DNA of 64,000 bases from Carya illinoinensis (Eukaryota; Streptophyta; Magnoliopsida; Fagales; Juglandaceae). Numbering within the stretch: position 1 is the first letter of the stretch; each line of letters begins with the position of its first letter. This document shows, piece by piece, positions 51,124 to 63,856 of this stretch. Made by a program: the position numbers and the translations under genes. The stretch covers positions 18,104,394 through 18,168,393 of the forward strand of contig NC_056765.1 in the NCBI RefSeq assembly GCF_018687715.1. Direction: 5' to 3'. The notes beneath the pieces were generated by a model, which saw only the letters and a list, made by a program, of their open reading frames with translations, was not told the DNA's origin and searched no databases.

Positions 51124-51345
51124 TGTTGACGGTGTGTTTTGTACACATGGGGGCCTGGTCCTCGATGACTTGGTTCTTCTTCCTACGTCCTGCAAACACG
51201 ATGCAACTCCTAGATCCGGCCACCATGGTGGTGGCCAGACAGAGTCTCTGATGCCTAAATCAGTAAGAGTAAGAGAGAGGAAGAAAGATTGTAGGCAGCT
51301 CGAGTAGACAGAGTCTAGGGAGCCCCCCTTTTCGATGATTGGGGA
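51124..51345 (-). repeat. Terminal part of the 3' LTR
   Basis: Similarity to 63878-64000 is visible for about 125 bases (CTGGTCCTCGATGACT / CTGGCCCTCGACGACT). The true LTR is longer; its inner end cannot be placed because the other copy leaves the window. Confidence 0.75.
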
Positions 51346-52117
51346 CCGCATTTATACATGCGTCTAAGATAAAAAACCCATGACCTATGACTGAGCAAAG
51401 GAGTGTCCCTTGGTAGATCTCATCTAATGTGGCGTGGTCCTTTGATGAAGCAATTAATGCGGAGTGGCTTCCAGGAGGTGCCTAAGTGTGGAGTCCCATC
51501 GAGGGGGCGTATCCCCTCTTCCTTGTCTGGAATGTGCCCTGGGCTCCCCAAACTATGGTTAGCCTGACCTGCACCTCTGTTCATGTTGTCTGAGTTGAGA
51601 ATTCTCGAGTGGGCCATCAGGAGGTCAGGCAGGCTCTGACCTTAAAGTGATGAGCTGGTCTTCTCAGGTCTACTATGTTTTGGAGGGAATGTTTCTATCA
51701 CCTAGGCTGGGCCTATGTTCCCAGGCATGAGATCCCGAGGAAAATCCCCTAATAGTTATCCCTCAAATTCCTACCAAAATGGTTTGATGGGAATTTTTAC
51801 AGATTCTTATTCTTCTGACCTGTAGATAAATCAATCGAAGTCACTCTTGCTTATAATATCGTTAATGTGCGGCGGTTACTCTGAGTGTCTTACCCTGATT
51901 ATTTCCTGTGGACGTGGCTCAATAGTTCCCTTACTCTTAGTGATGGCATGTCATGACAGTTTTTCCCATGCACTGAATGGCAACCATTTTGTCTAGTCCA
52001 TGTTGGTGGTCTTAGGTGATCCTTACAATGTCCTCTCTTACCATTTCGAATTTTGCTATATCAATGTGGTGTGGGGGTTCCTACAATTCTGGAATATGAA
52101 CCATTCCCTCGGGCACA

Positions 52118-52125
52118 TATATAAG
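52118..52125 (+). promoter_or_regulatory. TATA box for the antisense ORF
   Basis: TATATAAG on the plus strand, 45 bases before ATG 52170, opposite to the direction of pol. Confidence 0.5.
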
Positions 52126-53827
52126 CTTTTCCCACTCCCGGTGCTTATCACTATCTTATTTTCTCTTCAATGGCTACCAAGAAATCCTTTCGTGTGGCTT
52201 CGAAAGGCTTAGAGGGCCCGGGCCCACCAGACCACTTAGTCCCTTTGGCTTGCCTACGAGGGTGGGACCTTTAGAAGTTACTACCAAGGGCCAGGGGTAT
52301 GCAAGTTCCTCATGGTGCTTGTTGGTGTCTCCCTCAGACCTGCATGCCTTGAGGCAAGCATACAACGTGCAGAGCATATAGTTTTTAAGGTCCCACGATC
52401 AAATGAGGGCATTGTGGACCCTAAGGGGTTTGCTTACAAAGTCGCATTGTTTCCCTCCATGTTTTTTACGGTCTATGGCTACCCTTCTATTGCCTAGTTT
52501 AAGATGTGCCAGACATGGCAGGTGTGGCACCATCCTAGCTTCTCCCTAATGCCTAGAGAACCCTCGTGGGGTGTTGTGTGATTTGGCGACGAGCCTTGGA
52601 AGATGCTCGAGATGCGTGGCCTAACCTCATGGGTTGAGAGTTCTTTCTCACCCATCAAGTCCTGAAGAGAGGGCAAACATTTGCAATTTCCGTTCTACTT
52701 AGCCACTCGTCCATTTAGAACTGAAATATGATAGAAGGACCTCGTAGTTCAAGCACTTTTTCTTCATGTTTGGCATTAGGTGAGAATATCCTCCGGGGCA
52801 AGCTGTGGGGCAAAATCTTTTGTTTCGAGCAAATTGGGGGATCGTGCATGAGGAAGAGCTTGTGAGGTTACCGGCGACCTCGGTGGAGCTTTGCTAGTAG
52901 AGATTGTATGGTACTAGATCATTGCCCATTGGAAGCCTGGTCGGATGCTCTACTGAGCGTTGACAGCTTGCGACAATACCTTCTCGCCCATACAGTGCTG
53001 TGTCATGTGGGGACTTTATCTCACTAGAGCCAACTAACCACCTAGTGCATAGACACTTCGTAAATTTGTAGGTGGAGGGGAAGGGAAAAAGACCTTGGTG
53101 AAACTTGCTAGTTGCACTAGACTCTGATGATGATACTCTCCTCGCTTTTGGACAATCTTCAGTGGGGATATCTGTTTAACGACCTTCCTGACCCCCAATT
53201 GGGGGAAGAGGGATTTCCATCATATTGAGCACAGGTGTGTTGCCCTTTCACGTGGTCCCTAGGAGTCAAGCTCCTTTCCGCAGTCCTGACGTGTCCATTC
53301 TTTAGTGGTTGTTGGCCTTTTGAGCAATGTATCGCCAGTTCCCTCTGTTGCCACACTTGTCGTTGAAGGCTCTTTAGTGCTCTCACTGGGTGGGAGGCAC
53401 CTAGCACCCTTCTCGAGTGTCACAAGGTGTATCCTCTTGGGTGCCTAATGCTTATGTCTCCGCGGCCTACCCTTTGGGCCCCGCTCCTTGGTATGAAAGT
53501 AGGGTGAAGGAAAGGGTGGCACGACCCATGTCTGGGGAGTTTGCAAATGCATAGGAGGTCCTGGCATTCCCAGGACTGGGTCATTCTCAGTGGAGGCCTT
53601 GCGCGAGGAGGTGCGCACTAGAGTTCTTCCCGTTGGAGGGTAGCGCCCTCACTGAGGGGTAGAGAGGACGATGCACATCAAGTTCAGATGGTGGCTGCCA
53701 TCTTGGAGGAGTCCCTAGCACAGGTTTGTTTTCAACCCCTTGTCTTCTATCCTAAGTTGGTCTATTGCTTAAGTTATAGTCCTGATGGGTGTCTTCTTGA
53801 TAGGGTGCAGATCAGTGGGTGATGACT

Positions 53828-55086
53828 TGCAAAATTTCGTATTGTAGATTTTACAAGATCGCTCGAGCGGAGGCTTTTGGCCACTCGAGCGAATTCAGGC
53901 ACATTCAAACGCTCGACAGTGAGCTCGAGCTGGTTACAGGAAAACAAAGATCGCTCGAGCGAAGGCTTTTGGCTGCTCAAGCGAAATCAGGCAGAGTCGA
54001 ACGCTAGATGTGCGCTCGATAGGACGCTAGAGCGAAATTAGACAGAGTCGAACGCTCGATGTGCGCTCGACACCCCGCTTGAGCGAACATCGCATTTTGA
54101 CAGATCTAGGGTCTTCCCCTGTCACACCATATAAAAGTGATTTTTCACTCTATGGCCGTACCTTTTGACTGGAGAACATTTTTAGGGACAGAAAAACACA
54201 CCTAGAAGGATTCAAATCATCTGTTTTGGAATCATACACGAGCACAGATGGGAGAAAAGCATTTAATCAATTCCTAGAGTTTTTAAAGACGAGTTGCGGC
54301 TGCGAGGAGTATTTTTCAGTATTTATTTTCTTCCAATATTCTCAGAATAATTATGGTGAATTCGTTTATGTTGAATTCCATTTCTAGCATGAGCTAAATT
54401 TTATTTATTCTAGGAAAATGATGTAACCTAGTTCTGAACTATGCTTGATTGTCTATGCTAATTTAAGGCAATTATCTCTTTGTTTATCTGATTTATTCTG
54501 AGTTTATTGCTTCTAATTAATTGGCTATTGATTAGATGATTTTTAATCTTGTGATTTGCTATCGAAAGAGGGAATCATAGGGTAGATCTTGAATATTTCA
54601 GCATAGGAAAGTATAGAGATCGAAAGACTTGTATGAACCTATGTTGTAATTAAATCATTGGTCTTATTGCTTTCTTGCTTTATTAATTTACATATTCTTG
54701 TGTGAATTGATAAACAAGAATAATTTTTAATTGACTATCGAAAGAGGTTGTTGGATGAATTAGAGATTTGCTAATGAACAAAAAGAATTAAATTAAATTA
54801 GCTGGATGAGAAAAGCATAGTGAAGAATTAGGTGAAATCGATTTCCTAGAAGTATTCTTTCCCATTAATTTGATCTTTGAACGTCAGTTTTATTTCCTTT
54901 GCATATTTCTTTTTGAGTTGATCTTAGTTTAATTTGCAACTGCAAAAATCTTAGTGATTCCTCTAGATAAAATCGAGATTAGTATAATTTTGGTATTCGG
55001 CAAAAGTAAGGTACCAATCCCTGAGGATGATACTCTTCTTATCACTTTATTATAAAATTACGATACTGTGCACTTGCAGTTTTGCA
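53828..55086 (+). mobile_element. Solo LTR in the antisense ORF
   Basis: TGCAAAATTTCG...GCAGTTTTGCA, 1259 bp. It ends like Athila/Tat-type LTRs (CCCTGAGGATGATACTC, then GTGCACTTGCAG). The flanks hold TCAGTGGGTGA (53812-53822) and TCAGTGGGCGA (55090-55101), suggesting the ORF sequence was duplicated or resumes at this spot. No internal domain. Confidence 0.65.
53860..54090. repeat. CGCTCGAGCG palindrome cluster
   Basis: The 10-bp palindrome CGCTCGAGCG occurs at 53860 and 53952 in a 92-bp period (with CTTTTGGC after each). It is followed by two copies of CAGAGTCGAACGCT-GATGTG (about 53993 and 54049). It is the GC-richest part of the solo LTR. Confidence 0.8.
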
Positions 55087-57039
55087 TCGGTCAGTGGGCG
55101 ACCTTTGTGGTGGATGATCAAGAGAGGTTGGAATCTAGGAACCAAGAGTTTCGCTCTGTGGCCTGCTTGGTTTTGGGAGGTGCCAGAGGCAAGAGGGTGC
55201 TTTGGAGGGATTGGAGGGCTCCCTTGCTGACTTGTGTCGATGCCAATGTTACTTGGAGTTTGACCTACAAAAGTCCCAGGATGAGGTTGGCTTGTGCTTT
55301 AGGATCTTGGACGTGAGGGAATGCTTTCAGAATATGTTTGAATGTCAGTTGGAAGAACTCAGAAGGCTTTAGGCTACAAACTCAGTGCTGAGCAGGAAGT
55401 GTGACTTTGCTGTCACATCCCTTCGATTTACTGAAATGAACTTCTTGCAGCTTTTTGAGTCTCTTTCAAAGATGTGGAAATGTCCACCCACGTCAAGGCC
55501 ACAACCACTTCCCATGAACTATCATGGTTGTGGTAGGTCTGGGACAAGACTTGGCAGCATGGCTTTTCCCCGTGTCGTGAGGAATTGAAGGGTTACATAC
55601 TATAGAATCTTGGGGAGGACTTGTCATTATTGGACCTTGATGCCCTAGCTCCTAGCCTAGTAGCAGTAGAAGTAGGAGCTCATGTCAGAGTGGATCTAGC
55701 AACGCATTCTAGGCTGTCCCTATAGTGCATCCAGATGCCTTGAATCCCTTGGAGGTGGGTCCAGTTGAGTCCTAGGAGGAGGATCCCAATGCTTTTCAGG
55801 AGGGCCTTGTGCCCCTATTGTTGCTTTCCTGTGCTTTAATTCGAAGTTTTCCCTTTTCCTGCTTTTTTAGTTCTACAAACTTGATGTTAATAGATTTATT
55901 TATCCTTGTGTGTTGCCGTAGTTCTATGCTTTATCTTGTACTTTAGTGTCCTTTGTCCCCTCCCCAGTGGTTGGATTGCTAGGTGTTTGTATCATGGGGT
56001 CTTACCACTTATCGGGTTATTGTGGTGATTGGTGGTGTATCGAGATCTCACTGTTATACCTCTTCTCACTTGGTCTGCTCTGTAGGGCATTAATGACTGA
56101 GTGGCGTGTGTTGTGTCAGATGTGACAGGTGAGGGGTCGCACAAGTTTCCTAGATGTGGGGAGGGGTGCGTCATTCCCCGGGTTGGCTATATGAGGTGCT
56201 ACCTATTGTTTGGATTCACCGCCCTCTCCCCTTTGCTCGCACAGGGTCTAGGCCTCCTTTTCCATTTCAAACGAGTGACTCCTTTCTTGGCTAAATTTCT
56301 ACTTTTTCGATTTGACTCCTTTATGGAAATACTTCATCGAAGATTGATGCTATGTCGAGTGGAGGAGGTCGTAAGAGCCTCCCTGTAGGAGAAAAGGCCA
56401 TTATTCGTCGGCCTTAAACTACTGATTATTGTTGACTTAACCCCATTCTTCTTGTTTGGGATGACCACAAGCTTCTAGGGTAGCCTATTGAGAAGTGTGG
56501 TGTCCTTCTTCATCTAGGGAAGTGCTATGGGGGAGGTGTTAGTCAAGTTATGCAGCGGCTTCATTTGATGGGTTTTCTTATCTTAGCACCTATCTCACAG
56601 TTCTTGTTCTCCCATGACATTTCGATCCTGTTGGTGGGATGAGTTGAGTCAGGACCGCAGACCTGCCTCTATCTCGAATGGGAGTCATCATGGAGGACAG
56701 GTCGCACGGGCTTCTCCACGTCTGGGGTGGAAGTGATAGTGATTATGCTCTCGTTCTTAGGGAGAGGTCCTTTGGCAATCGAACTGACCTTGGCTCTTTT
56801 TGCTGATGGTACCAAAATGCACCTCACCAAGTTTGACCTCATCTATAAATCCTTTAAATTGTTCTTTTCTATGTAGGGTTTTTGATGATGCCGTGTTCTT
56901 TTATTTTGTAGTCATTACAACAGTTGATGAATTAAGTGTTCTTTTGTTTATGCCCTTGGTATTTTATAGTCATTATGGTTTACTTGCTTGCTTTTGAATA
57001 TATTACATTGCCTTCTCCTATTTTTCCGAGCACTCAACT

Positions 57040-57600
57040 TCCTGAGTTGCGAGAGGGATCTCAAATGTTTGGTGGCACCCCGCCGAGCATAACAACCTTG
57101 GTTGCTTACCTTAGTGTTTGGTGATGTTTGTGCATCGCTAGGCAGTACCCCGCCGAGTATAACAACCTTGATCGCTTAAGCCATGCTCGCCCACATTCTT
57201 CCATGTAGTGTGTGTGGCTGGGTATGCCATGTTCACCCTTGTGCTTGGCAAGAAGGATCAAGAGGTATGTATAACTTGGTTCATCTGTAGGTCCTTTGCA
57301 GGGGTCAAGAGACATGTAAGCCTAGCTCGTCTCGTTGACCCTCGCACTTAGCAAGAGAGGTCGAGCAGTATGTAAGATCAGGCTCCCTATAACTCCTTTC
57401 GTTGAGGTTGCTCCTTATTGACCCTCGCGCTTGGTGAGAAGGGTCGAGCGGCACGTGAGCCTAAACTCATCCTCGCGCTTAAGCCGGACTCACCTGAAAG
57501 ACTTCAAATACATTCTTTACGAAGGTCATGCAGTACCTATGATTGGGCGTGCTTCGTTGACCCTCATGCTTGGTGTGGGGTGAGGGGCAGGGGCGGGGGG
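57040..57600. repeat. Degenerate tandem repeats downstream of pol
   Basis: Units marked by CCCCGCCGAGYATAACAACC (57079, 57150) and by TTGACCCTCGC.CTT followed by GTCGAGC (57336, 57418; partial at 57234 and 57556). Spacing is about 70-140 bp. Confidence 0.75.
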
Positions 57601-57769
57601 CAAACGACATGTATGGATTGCGAAATTGGAACCAAGACATAGACTCTTATTTGACAATTAATAACTTGTCTTGCTGGGTTGATGTGGGGAAGTCCAAAGT
57701 CTTTGTTTGACTAATGGAGGTGGTCTCTTCCGAAGTTGTGTCAAGTAGTCTAAGTACTATCCCGGATTC

Positions 57770-58482
57770 CCTGAGGGATGGGTAGGGGTGCCTCAAATCA
57801 TGCCGTCCCCTTTATCCCCCCTCCCTCAGGGGAGGTAATCATCCCTTCTCCATGATAGGATGGAGTAATGTTCAGGCAGCCTAGGGATTGGACCCACTCT
57901 TCTCTGCGTAGGATGTTAGGCTAGCCTAGGGCTAGCTTTGCCTATTGAATCTTGTGTGGAGTGAGAGCCAGGTTGGAGTTGCGCCCACTCTTCATCGTGG
58001 CAGAATGGGGTATGTTCAAGCAACCTCAAGTCTAGACCCACTCTTCTCTGGGTGGGTCGAGATGGCCTCTGGCTCGTCTCATCCTTCAATACCCCATGAG
58101 GAGGTAATCTTTTAGGGTAGTCTTGGATTGGACCCACTCCTGACAGTCGAGGCCCACAAGAAAGGTAAAGTGTGTTGGCATGTTGAAGACAAACCCGCAC
58201 TCTGCCAGGGGAAGGATTAAGGAACCTTTTGGCATTCCACCCATCCCTTTGGTACCCAGTGGGGAAGGTAAGGATCGGAGTGCCCAGGGGCCTTCCGGTC
58301 TTCGCCGCAATAGGGATGGGGTAGTGTTTGAGGAGCCTCAAGGTTGGACCCACTCTCCTTCGCGGGGGAGGTCGAGCTAGCCTAGGGCTAGTCCCACCTA
58401 TTGACCCTCCCCTAGATGTAGTCTATTCGTGTAGTTTGTGATTGTACCCACTCCCACCTGTTGACATCGCAGGGAAGGTAAC
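57770..58482. repeat. Long tandem repeat, copy A (with a partial earlier copy)
   Basis: Blocks AGGTTGGAGTTGCGCCCACT, CATCCCTTTGGTACCC, GGTTGGACCCACTCTCCT and GATTGTACCCACTCCCA recur in the same order in copy B. A third partial copy (57840-57940, GGATTGGACCCACTCTTCT..CTAGCCTAGGGCTAG) precedes it. Confidence 0.85.
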
Positions 58483-59843
58483 TGATGTATTTACTTTCTA
58501 TATAAGTTTTGTCATACTATTTATTAGAGTTTTATTTATTTTGTTTATTTTTGTTTAGGAATAAATAAATAGAAGGAGTCATGAGAATTAAGGAGGGACT
58601 TTCCTTTTCAAATTCAACTTCCCTTCATCAAGAGTCCAATAAAACTTTTCTTTGTCAAATTTCTTGAAATACCATTCAGTAGTTTGATCATAACTTTTGC
58701 TAGAGAACTCCAAAAAGGGAAATTTGAGTATCTATGGAAATCTAAGAAAAAAACCCTACAACTTTTGTGTTGAATACTTTTAAAAAGAAGAAGATCTTGA
58801 TAGAGACAAAAGCACATCAAAGAGGCGGCAGAAAAAACAACCGATTTTGGGAGAATCTTGTTTTGAGGAGATAAAAGGGGTGAGAATCTTGTTTTGAGGA
58901 GATAAAAGGGAGGACGACTAGAGCCTTGAAAAGGGAGGATTTTCTTCACCATTGAAGAGGAATTTGAAACTTGAAAAAAGAAGAAAAAGAAGACAGAGGC
59001 CAAATTGGAGCTGTGGACGATTGAGATTCTCATTCTAGATATAGTTTCCTTCTTAACTCTTTCTTCCCCTCATTGTACAATTTTCGTTATGAATTCCAGA
59101 ATTAATATGGTTTGTTTTAATTCTATTATGAGCTAATTTTTAATGCTAAGGCTATGATGTAGCCTCTCCATGACAATTCTGAATCTTATATTTATGTGAT
59201 CATAATTTTATCATTCCTTCTGAGTATACATCATTGAATTTAATGTTTTCAACTATCTGGCTAATAGTTCAGTGATTTATTGTGCAAGGTAATTCGAGAG
59301 ATGATGCATGTAGTGTAGATTCGTATGATGTATGCCATGAATTGAAAGAAAGATAGGAATGTGCCAATGTGATTTATACATCTTTCATGTGAAATATTAT
59401 AAATCTTAATGTACTCAAATACTTTTAAATTCACATAGAAATATCACATGTTATTGTATCTTGGGTAATTTTAATTCTACTCGAGAGAGGGTTTTAGATA
59501 AGTCAGAATATTTCATTGTTAACTAGGATGGTAATTGATTGATTGCATGATTAGGATTTAGGATTGGATTGGTTAGGTGAGTCGGATGCCTTAGTATTTT
59601 CCTATTGTGTGAAATCTTCTTCTTTTTACGTATTTGGTCAATCCTTTATTTGTTGATTTAATTTTATTTATTTTTTATTTTTATTTTTTAGATTCAAAAT
59701 CCACCAGTTTTCTTGATTTTCAAATAATATAGAATTAGAATAATTTCAATAGTTAATAGGTAAATAGTCCTTGTGGGTTCGATATCCTTCTTTACCATTA
59801 TATTACTTCTTACGATTTTGTATACTTGCAAATTTTCATAATA
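58483..59843 (+). mobile_element. Solo LTR between the two tandem-repeat copies
   Basis: TGATGTATTTAC... to TTGCAAATTTTCATAATA, flanked by GTAAC (58478-58482) and GTAAG (59844-59848), 4 of 5. Its 3' part (GGGTTCGATATCC, TTACGATTTTGTATACTTGCA order) parallels the solo LTR at 53828, so the two are related families. Confidence 0.6.
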
Positions 59844-60362
59844 GTAAGTGAAGACCAGGTTGGCGTCGCATCTACTCTTCATCATGTCAGGACAGGGTAT
59901 GTTCGGGCAACCTCAAGGCTAGATCCGCTCTCTCCTTTTAGAGGATTGTGGTGGCTTTTGGTCACCTCGTCCTTTGATGCCTCGAGAGGAGATAATCTAT
60001 TCGGGCAGTCGCTGACTGGACCCACTCCCTTTGGTCGATACCCATGGCAATGGTAGGTCGATGCGTGATCGGGACTGGCCCGCTTCCCATTGCAGGAGGG
60101 ATAAAGAAGCCTTTTGGCAATACATCCATCCCTTTGGTACCCCGTGAGGGGTAAGTGTTAGAGGATTGGGGGCTATCAACTTCTTCGGCGCGGCAGGGAT
60201 GGGGTAATTTTTGAGCAGCCTTAGGGTTGGACCCACTCTCCTCCATGGGGAAGGTTGGACTAGCTTGGGGCTAGTCCCACTTGTTGACCCTCATATAGAG
60301 GTAGTCTATTCGGGTAGTTTACGATTGTACCCACTCCCATCAGTTGACTTCGTGGGGAAGGT
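59844..60362. repeat. Long tandem repeat, copy B
   Basis: Colinear with 57941-58482 over about 520 bp with many substitutions. The short open frames on both strands here are by-products of the repeat. Confidence 0.85.
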
Positions 60363-60849
60363 ACTCTATTGCCGAGAGTCTCATTGGTGTAGGTTACATG
60401 CAAACAAGAATCTCGTTTTTGGGTGTGCTAATCCCTGAAACATTCACATTCTCTCCATTAATGGTAAGCATACAACAATCATATATAACACATATATGCA
60501 TCATAGAGCCTTTATCAGTAGAAGATTTGTAGGTGCTTAAGTTCCATGGATGTAGTAGTTCAATCTTACGAGAGTCATGAAGCTAGTAGACTCTAGGATG
60601 ATTGCTGGCAACTACCACATAGGGGCCTTCCCACTGCAGTCTGAGCTTGCCTTCATCTCTTGTGGTGGTCGCTGTCTGCTTCAACACAAAGTCTCCAATT
60701 CTGAAGGACTTTCAGTACACTCTCTTGTTGAAGTAGTGCTCCACCTTCTTCCTGTATGTTGCCTTTGTGATTCTTCTCGAATTTCTCCTACCAGGTCAAG
60801 TTGCTCTTCTAGTAGTTGATCATTGGAGTGTTGCTTGTAGTTTCATACT

Positions 60850-63730
60850 TTGTAGGTTAGGATATGCACCTCAACTGGTGGCATGGCCTCATGGCCATAT
60901 GAGAGGGTAAATGGGGTTTCCCTTATTGGCATCCTCATGGTCACCCTATACGCCCATAGAACTACTGGAAGCTCCTTTCTGGTTGTTAAGCTTGTTCTTC
61001 AGTATTTTTAGTACGGTTTTGTTGGTTGCTTCTACTTAACCTTTTTGACTAGAGATGTCCAAGGGAGGAGTATTGGAACCTGATCCTCAAGTCCTAGCAC
61101 CAATCTCGGTACTGGTTGGAGTCAAATTGTCTCTTGTTATTTGAAACGATGATGTTGGGTATGCTGAACCTGCAAATGATGCTCTTCCATAAGAAGCAAG
61201 TGATATTATTAGTTGTGATTGTCATGAGCGCTTCAGTCTTAACCTACTTGGTGGAATAATCCACCGCTACCACTACAAACTTTACCTCGCCTTTGCCCGG
61301 GGGGAGGGGTCCTACTAGGTCGTCCCCCTATTGGGCAAAGGGTGAGGGGAAGGATATCGGCGTCATTTCTTCCAGTGGGTGATGGATGATTCCGGAGAAC
61401 TCCTGGCATTTTTTGCACCTTCACACATATTCCTTAGTGTCCTTCGGGCGTGAAGCCAATAGTACCCTGCTCGCATTGCCTTTCCTGCTAATATTCATCC
61501 TCCAGCATGGTCACTGCAGATTCCCTCGTGTATCTTTGGTAACACTTGCTGGGCTTGCTCACTTGAGATGCATCTTAGTAGGGGAGTACTATATCCTCCA
61601 CGGTACATCACCCCCATCAACTATGGTGTACCTTGCAGCTTGTTATCGTTGAGAATTGGCATTCAAGTATCGAATGATGTCCTGGGCCTATTTTGGTGCA
61701 CCTGGTCCTACTTCCAACAGCTTGATCTTTGTGGCTAGCACTTCTACGGTTTTAAGAATGGCCAATTTTGGTATTAGGGCAGCTTCTTGTCTGGATGCCA
61801 TCTTTGCTAGCTTGTCTGCTTTGTTGTTCTCGGCTCAAGGTATTTTCTGTATTTGGAAGTGCCTAAAATGAGATCACTCAGCCCACACCATTGTTTGATA
61901 CTTTTTCAATTTTTCACTCTTCGCCACAAACTCCCTCTGCACTTGGCTAACTACCACCTGGGAGTCAGCTCAGACCTTTACCTCCTTGGCACCTAGGGAC
62001 TTTGCTATAGTTGTGTCGAAGAATAGTGCCTCATACTCTGCTTCATTATTTGTAGTTTTGAATGCCAGCTTAATGGCTTAGTTGTGTTCTTTGCCCTTGT
62101 CTGTGATGATATGCACCCCGCTCCCCCTCTCGCCTGGCATGATGAGCCATCAACGAATACTTGCTTGGGTTTCATGGGTTGTGCATATCCCTTCTAGTCA
62201 ATAAATTCAATGAACTCTGTGATAAAATCTACCAGTATCTACCCCTTCAGGGAGGTGTGTGGGGCATATTTGATGTCAAACTTACTCAGCTCTAAGGTCC
62301 AGTTAGTGAGCCAACTTGAGCCATCTGATCACTGTAGGATCTTTCTTAGAGGGACCTCCATGAGGACCTTGACTAGGTGCGCCTGGAAATGGGGTAGGAG
62401 CTTCTGAGTGGTTATTATTAGTGTAAAGGCGAGCTGCTCAATATAGGGGTATTTGGCTTTCACCCCCTGTAAGCTCAGCTAACATAGTAAATCGGTCTTT
62501 GAACCCTGCTGTCGTCTCGCACCAAGGCTGAAGAGACCACTTCTGGAGAGACAGATAAGCATAAGATCAGTGTTTCCCTGCACTCAGGCTGGCTAAGTAG
62601 TGGAGGGCAAGACAGATATTTCTTGAGTGCAGTGAATGCAGCGGAAGGCTAATCGGCCGACGAGCTTCTGTATGTCATTAATGTTTTGGGGGAAGGCTTG
62701 TCTAAGATGGCATCCGCCTTTTTGGGATTTGCTGCGATTCCTCTTTCCGATAGCACGAATCTAAGAAATTTTCCTGAATTCCAAATGTACACTTCGTGGG
62801 ATTCAGCCTCATTTTGAATCGTCTTAGTACGATGAAGGCTTCTTAGAGGTCATCTAAGTTCGGCACCGGGTCTTTCCTTTTGACTAATAGATCGTCAACG
62901 TAGAATTCCATATTTCTTCTGATCTGGGCTTTGAACATTCGGTTGATCAGCTGTTGGTGTGTGGCTCCAACATTTTTTTAAATCAAACGACATGACAGAA
63001 TAGTAGTAGAGTCCTCGATTGGTGATGCACGACGTCTTTTTCTCTATGCTTGGGTGCATATAGATCTAATTATACTCAAAGTAAGCATCCACAAAGCTCA
63101 GCATGTGAAGGCCAACTGTCAAGTCCACGATGAGGTCAATGCAGGTAGTAGGAAACTATCCTTCAGGCATGCTTTGTTTAGATCCATAAAGTCTATACAC
63201 ATTCTCCATTTACAGTTAGGCTTTTTCATAAGCATCACATTGGATAGCCAATTTGGGAAATGCGTCTCTAGTATAAACTTTGCTGCGAGCAAGTAGTCAA
63301 CCTCAGTAGCGATGGTGGCATTCTTCTTAGCACTGAAACTCCTATGCTTCTGCCTTACCACCTGGATTTAGGGTCTACACTTAAGTAATGTCGCATGATG
63401 GCCAGGTCTATTCCTGGACTATCCTCTTGGCTCCATGCAAAGATGTTGCGGTGCTCCATAAGTAGTTACTGCAAAGCCTCTTTCATGTTGCCGGTCATTC
63501 CCATGCCGATCCTAGCGATCGTTTTCGATTAATTCTAATCCAGCAGAATCAGCTCCAAGGGTTCATTCGCCTTTGCTTTCTTTAGTGCGTACTCATCCCT
63601 TGTTTCGTTCTCTGTGAGGATGCATTCTATGGTAGGTGGGAGGTTGGGCAACGTCTCCACCCTTTGCTCCGTGGTGCAAACTCCCCCTTTAGCATATTTT
63701 GGTTGATCGACCTTTCCACCCTGCATTGTC
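60850..63730 (-). pseudogene. Decayed Tat-lineage pol: RT, RNase H, second RNase H, integrase
   Basis: Minus strand. Before RT: ANEPLELILLD. RT: LETHFPNWLSNVMLMKKPNCKW, RMCIDFMDLNKACLKDSF (63119-63361), then AYFEYN-IYMH and FLRFVLSERGI. First RNase H remains; a second one reads QVFVDGSS and later EIHEGIC..GG..LAGKAMRAGYYW, the zinc-region leader of integrase. A dual RNase H is characteristic of the Tat branch. Integrase: KCQEFSGIIHHP, DDLVGPLPPGKGEVKFVVVAVDY. The second Asp block reads VSNNKRQFD (Asp to Asn, 61139-61141). Dozens of stops. Gag and protease are not found. Confidence 0.85.
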
Positions 63731-63856
63731 TCTTTTGGTCACATCCCTTCTGTGGCCACCATTTCCACACTTACTTATTTTAGTGCTCTATCATGCCTTC
63801 AAGTCTCATGAGGGTGGGTTGTCACAAGTGTATGAAGGACACATTAAAATATTTTT

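Larger units (their letters stand above)
52170..56400 (+). pseudogene. Antisense ORF of the Tat element ('putative gypsy type transposon' domain)
   Basis: Plus strand, opposite to pol. It starts MATKKSFRVASKGLEG. Downstream, in shifting frames, it reads DEGIVDPKGFAYKVALFPSMF-like sequence, then VAPS-LLPNA-RTLVGCC, RRALEDARD and EFFLTHQVLKRG. That pattern (VAPSQLxPNxWR) is what I know as Transposase_28, the 'putative gypsy type transposon' family, common on the antisense strand of Tat/Grande elements. After a nested solo LTR it continues VVDDQERLESRNQEFR, a coiled-coil-like part. Function of such ORFs is unknown. Many stops; a T-rich probable 3' UTR lies near 55850-55900. Confidence 0.65.

Noticed and set aside
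53860..54090. CRISPR-like array (regular palindromes)
   Set aside because: Only two full periods, repeats diverged and located in a plant LTR; no Cas genes and a eukaryotic context.
58614..59033. 139-residue minus-strand frame with Phe run
   Set aside because: Lies inside a solo LTR, reading through a poly(A)-like stretch.
57916..60246. Several overlapping frames of 70-145 residues
   Set aside because: They lie in the long tandem repeat and appear on both strands in both copies; by-products of GC-rich repeats.
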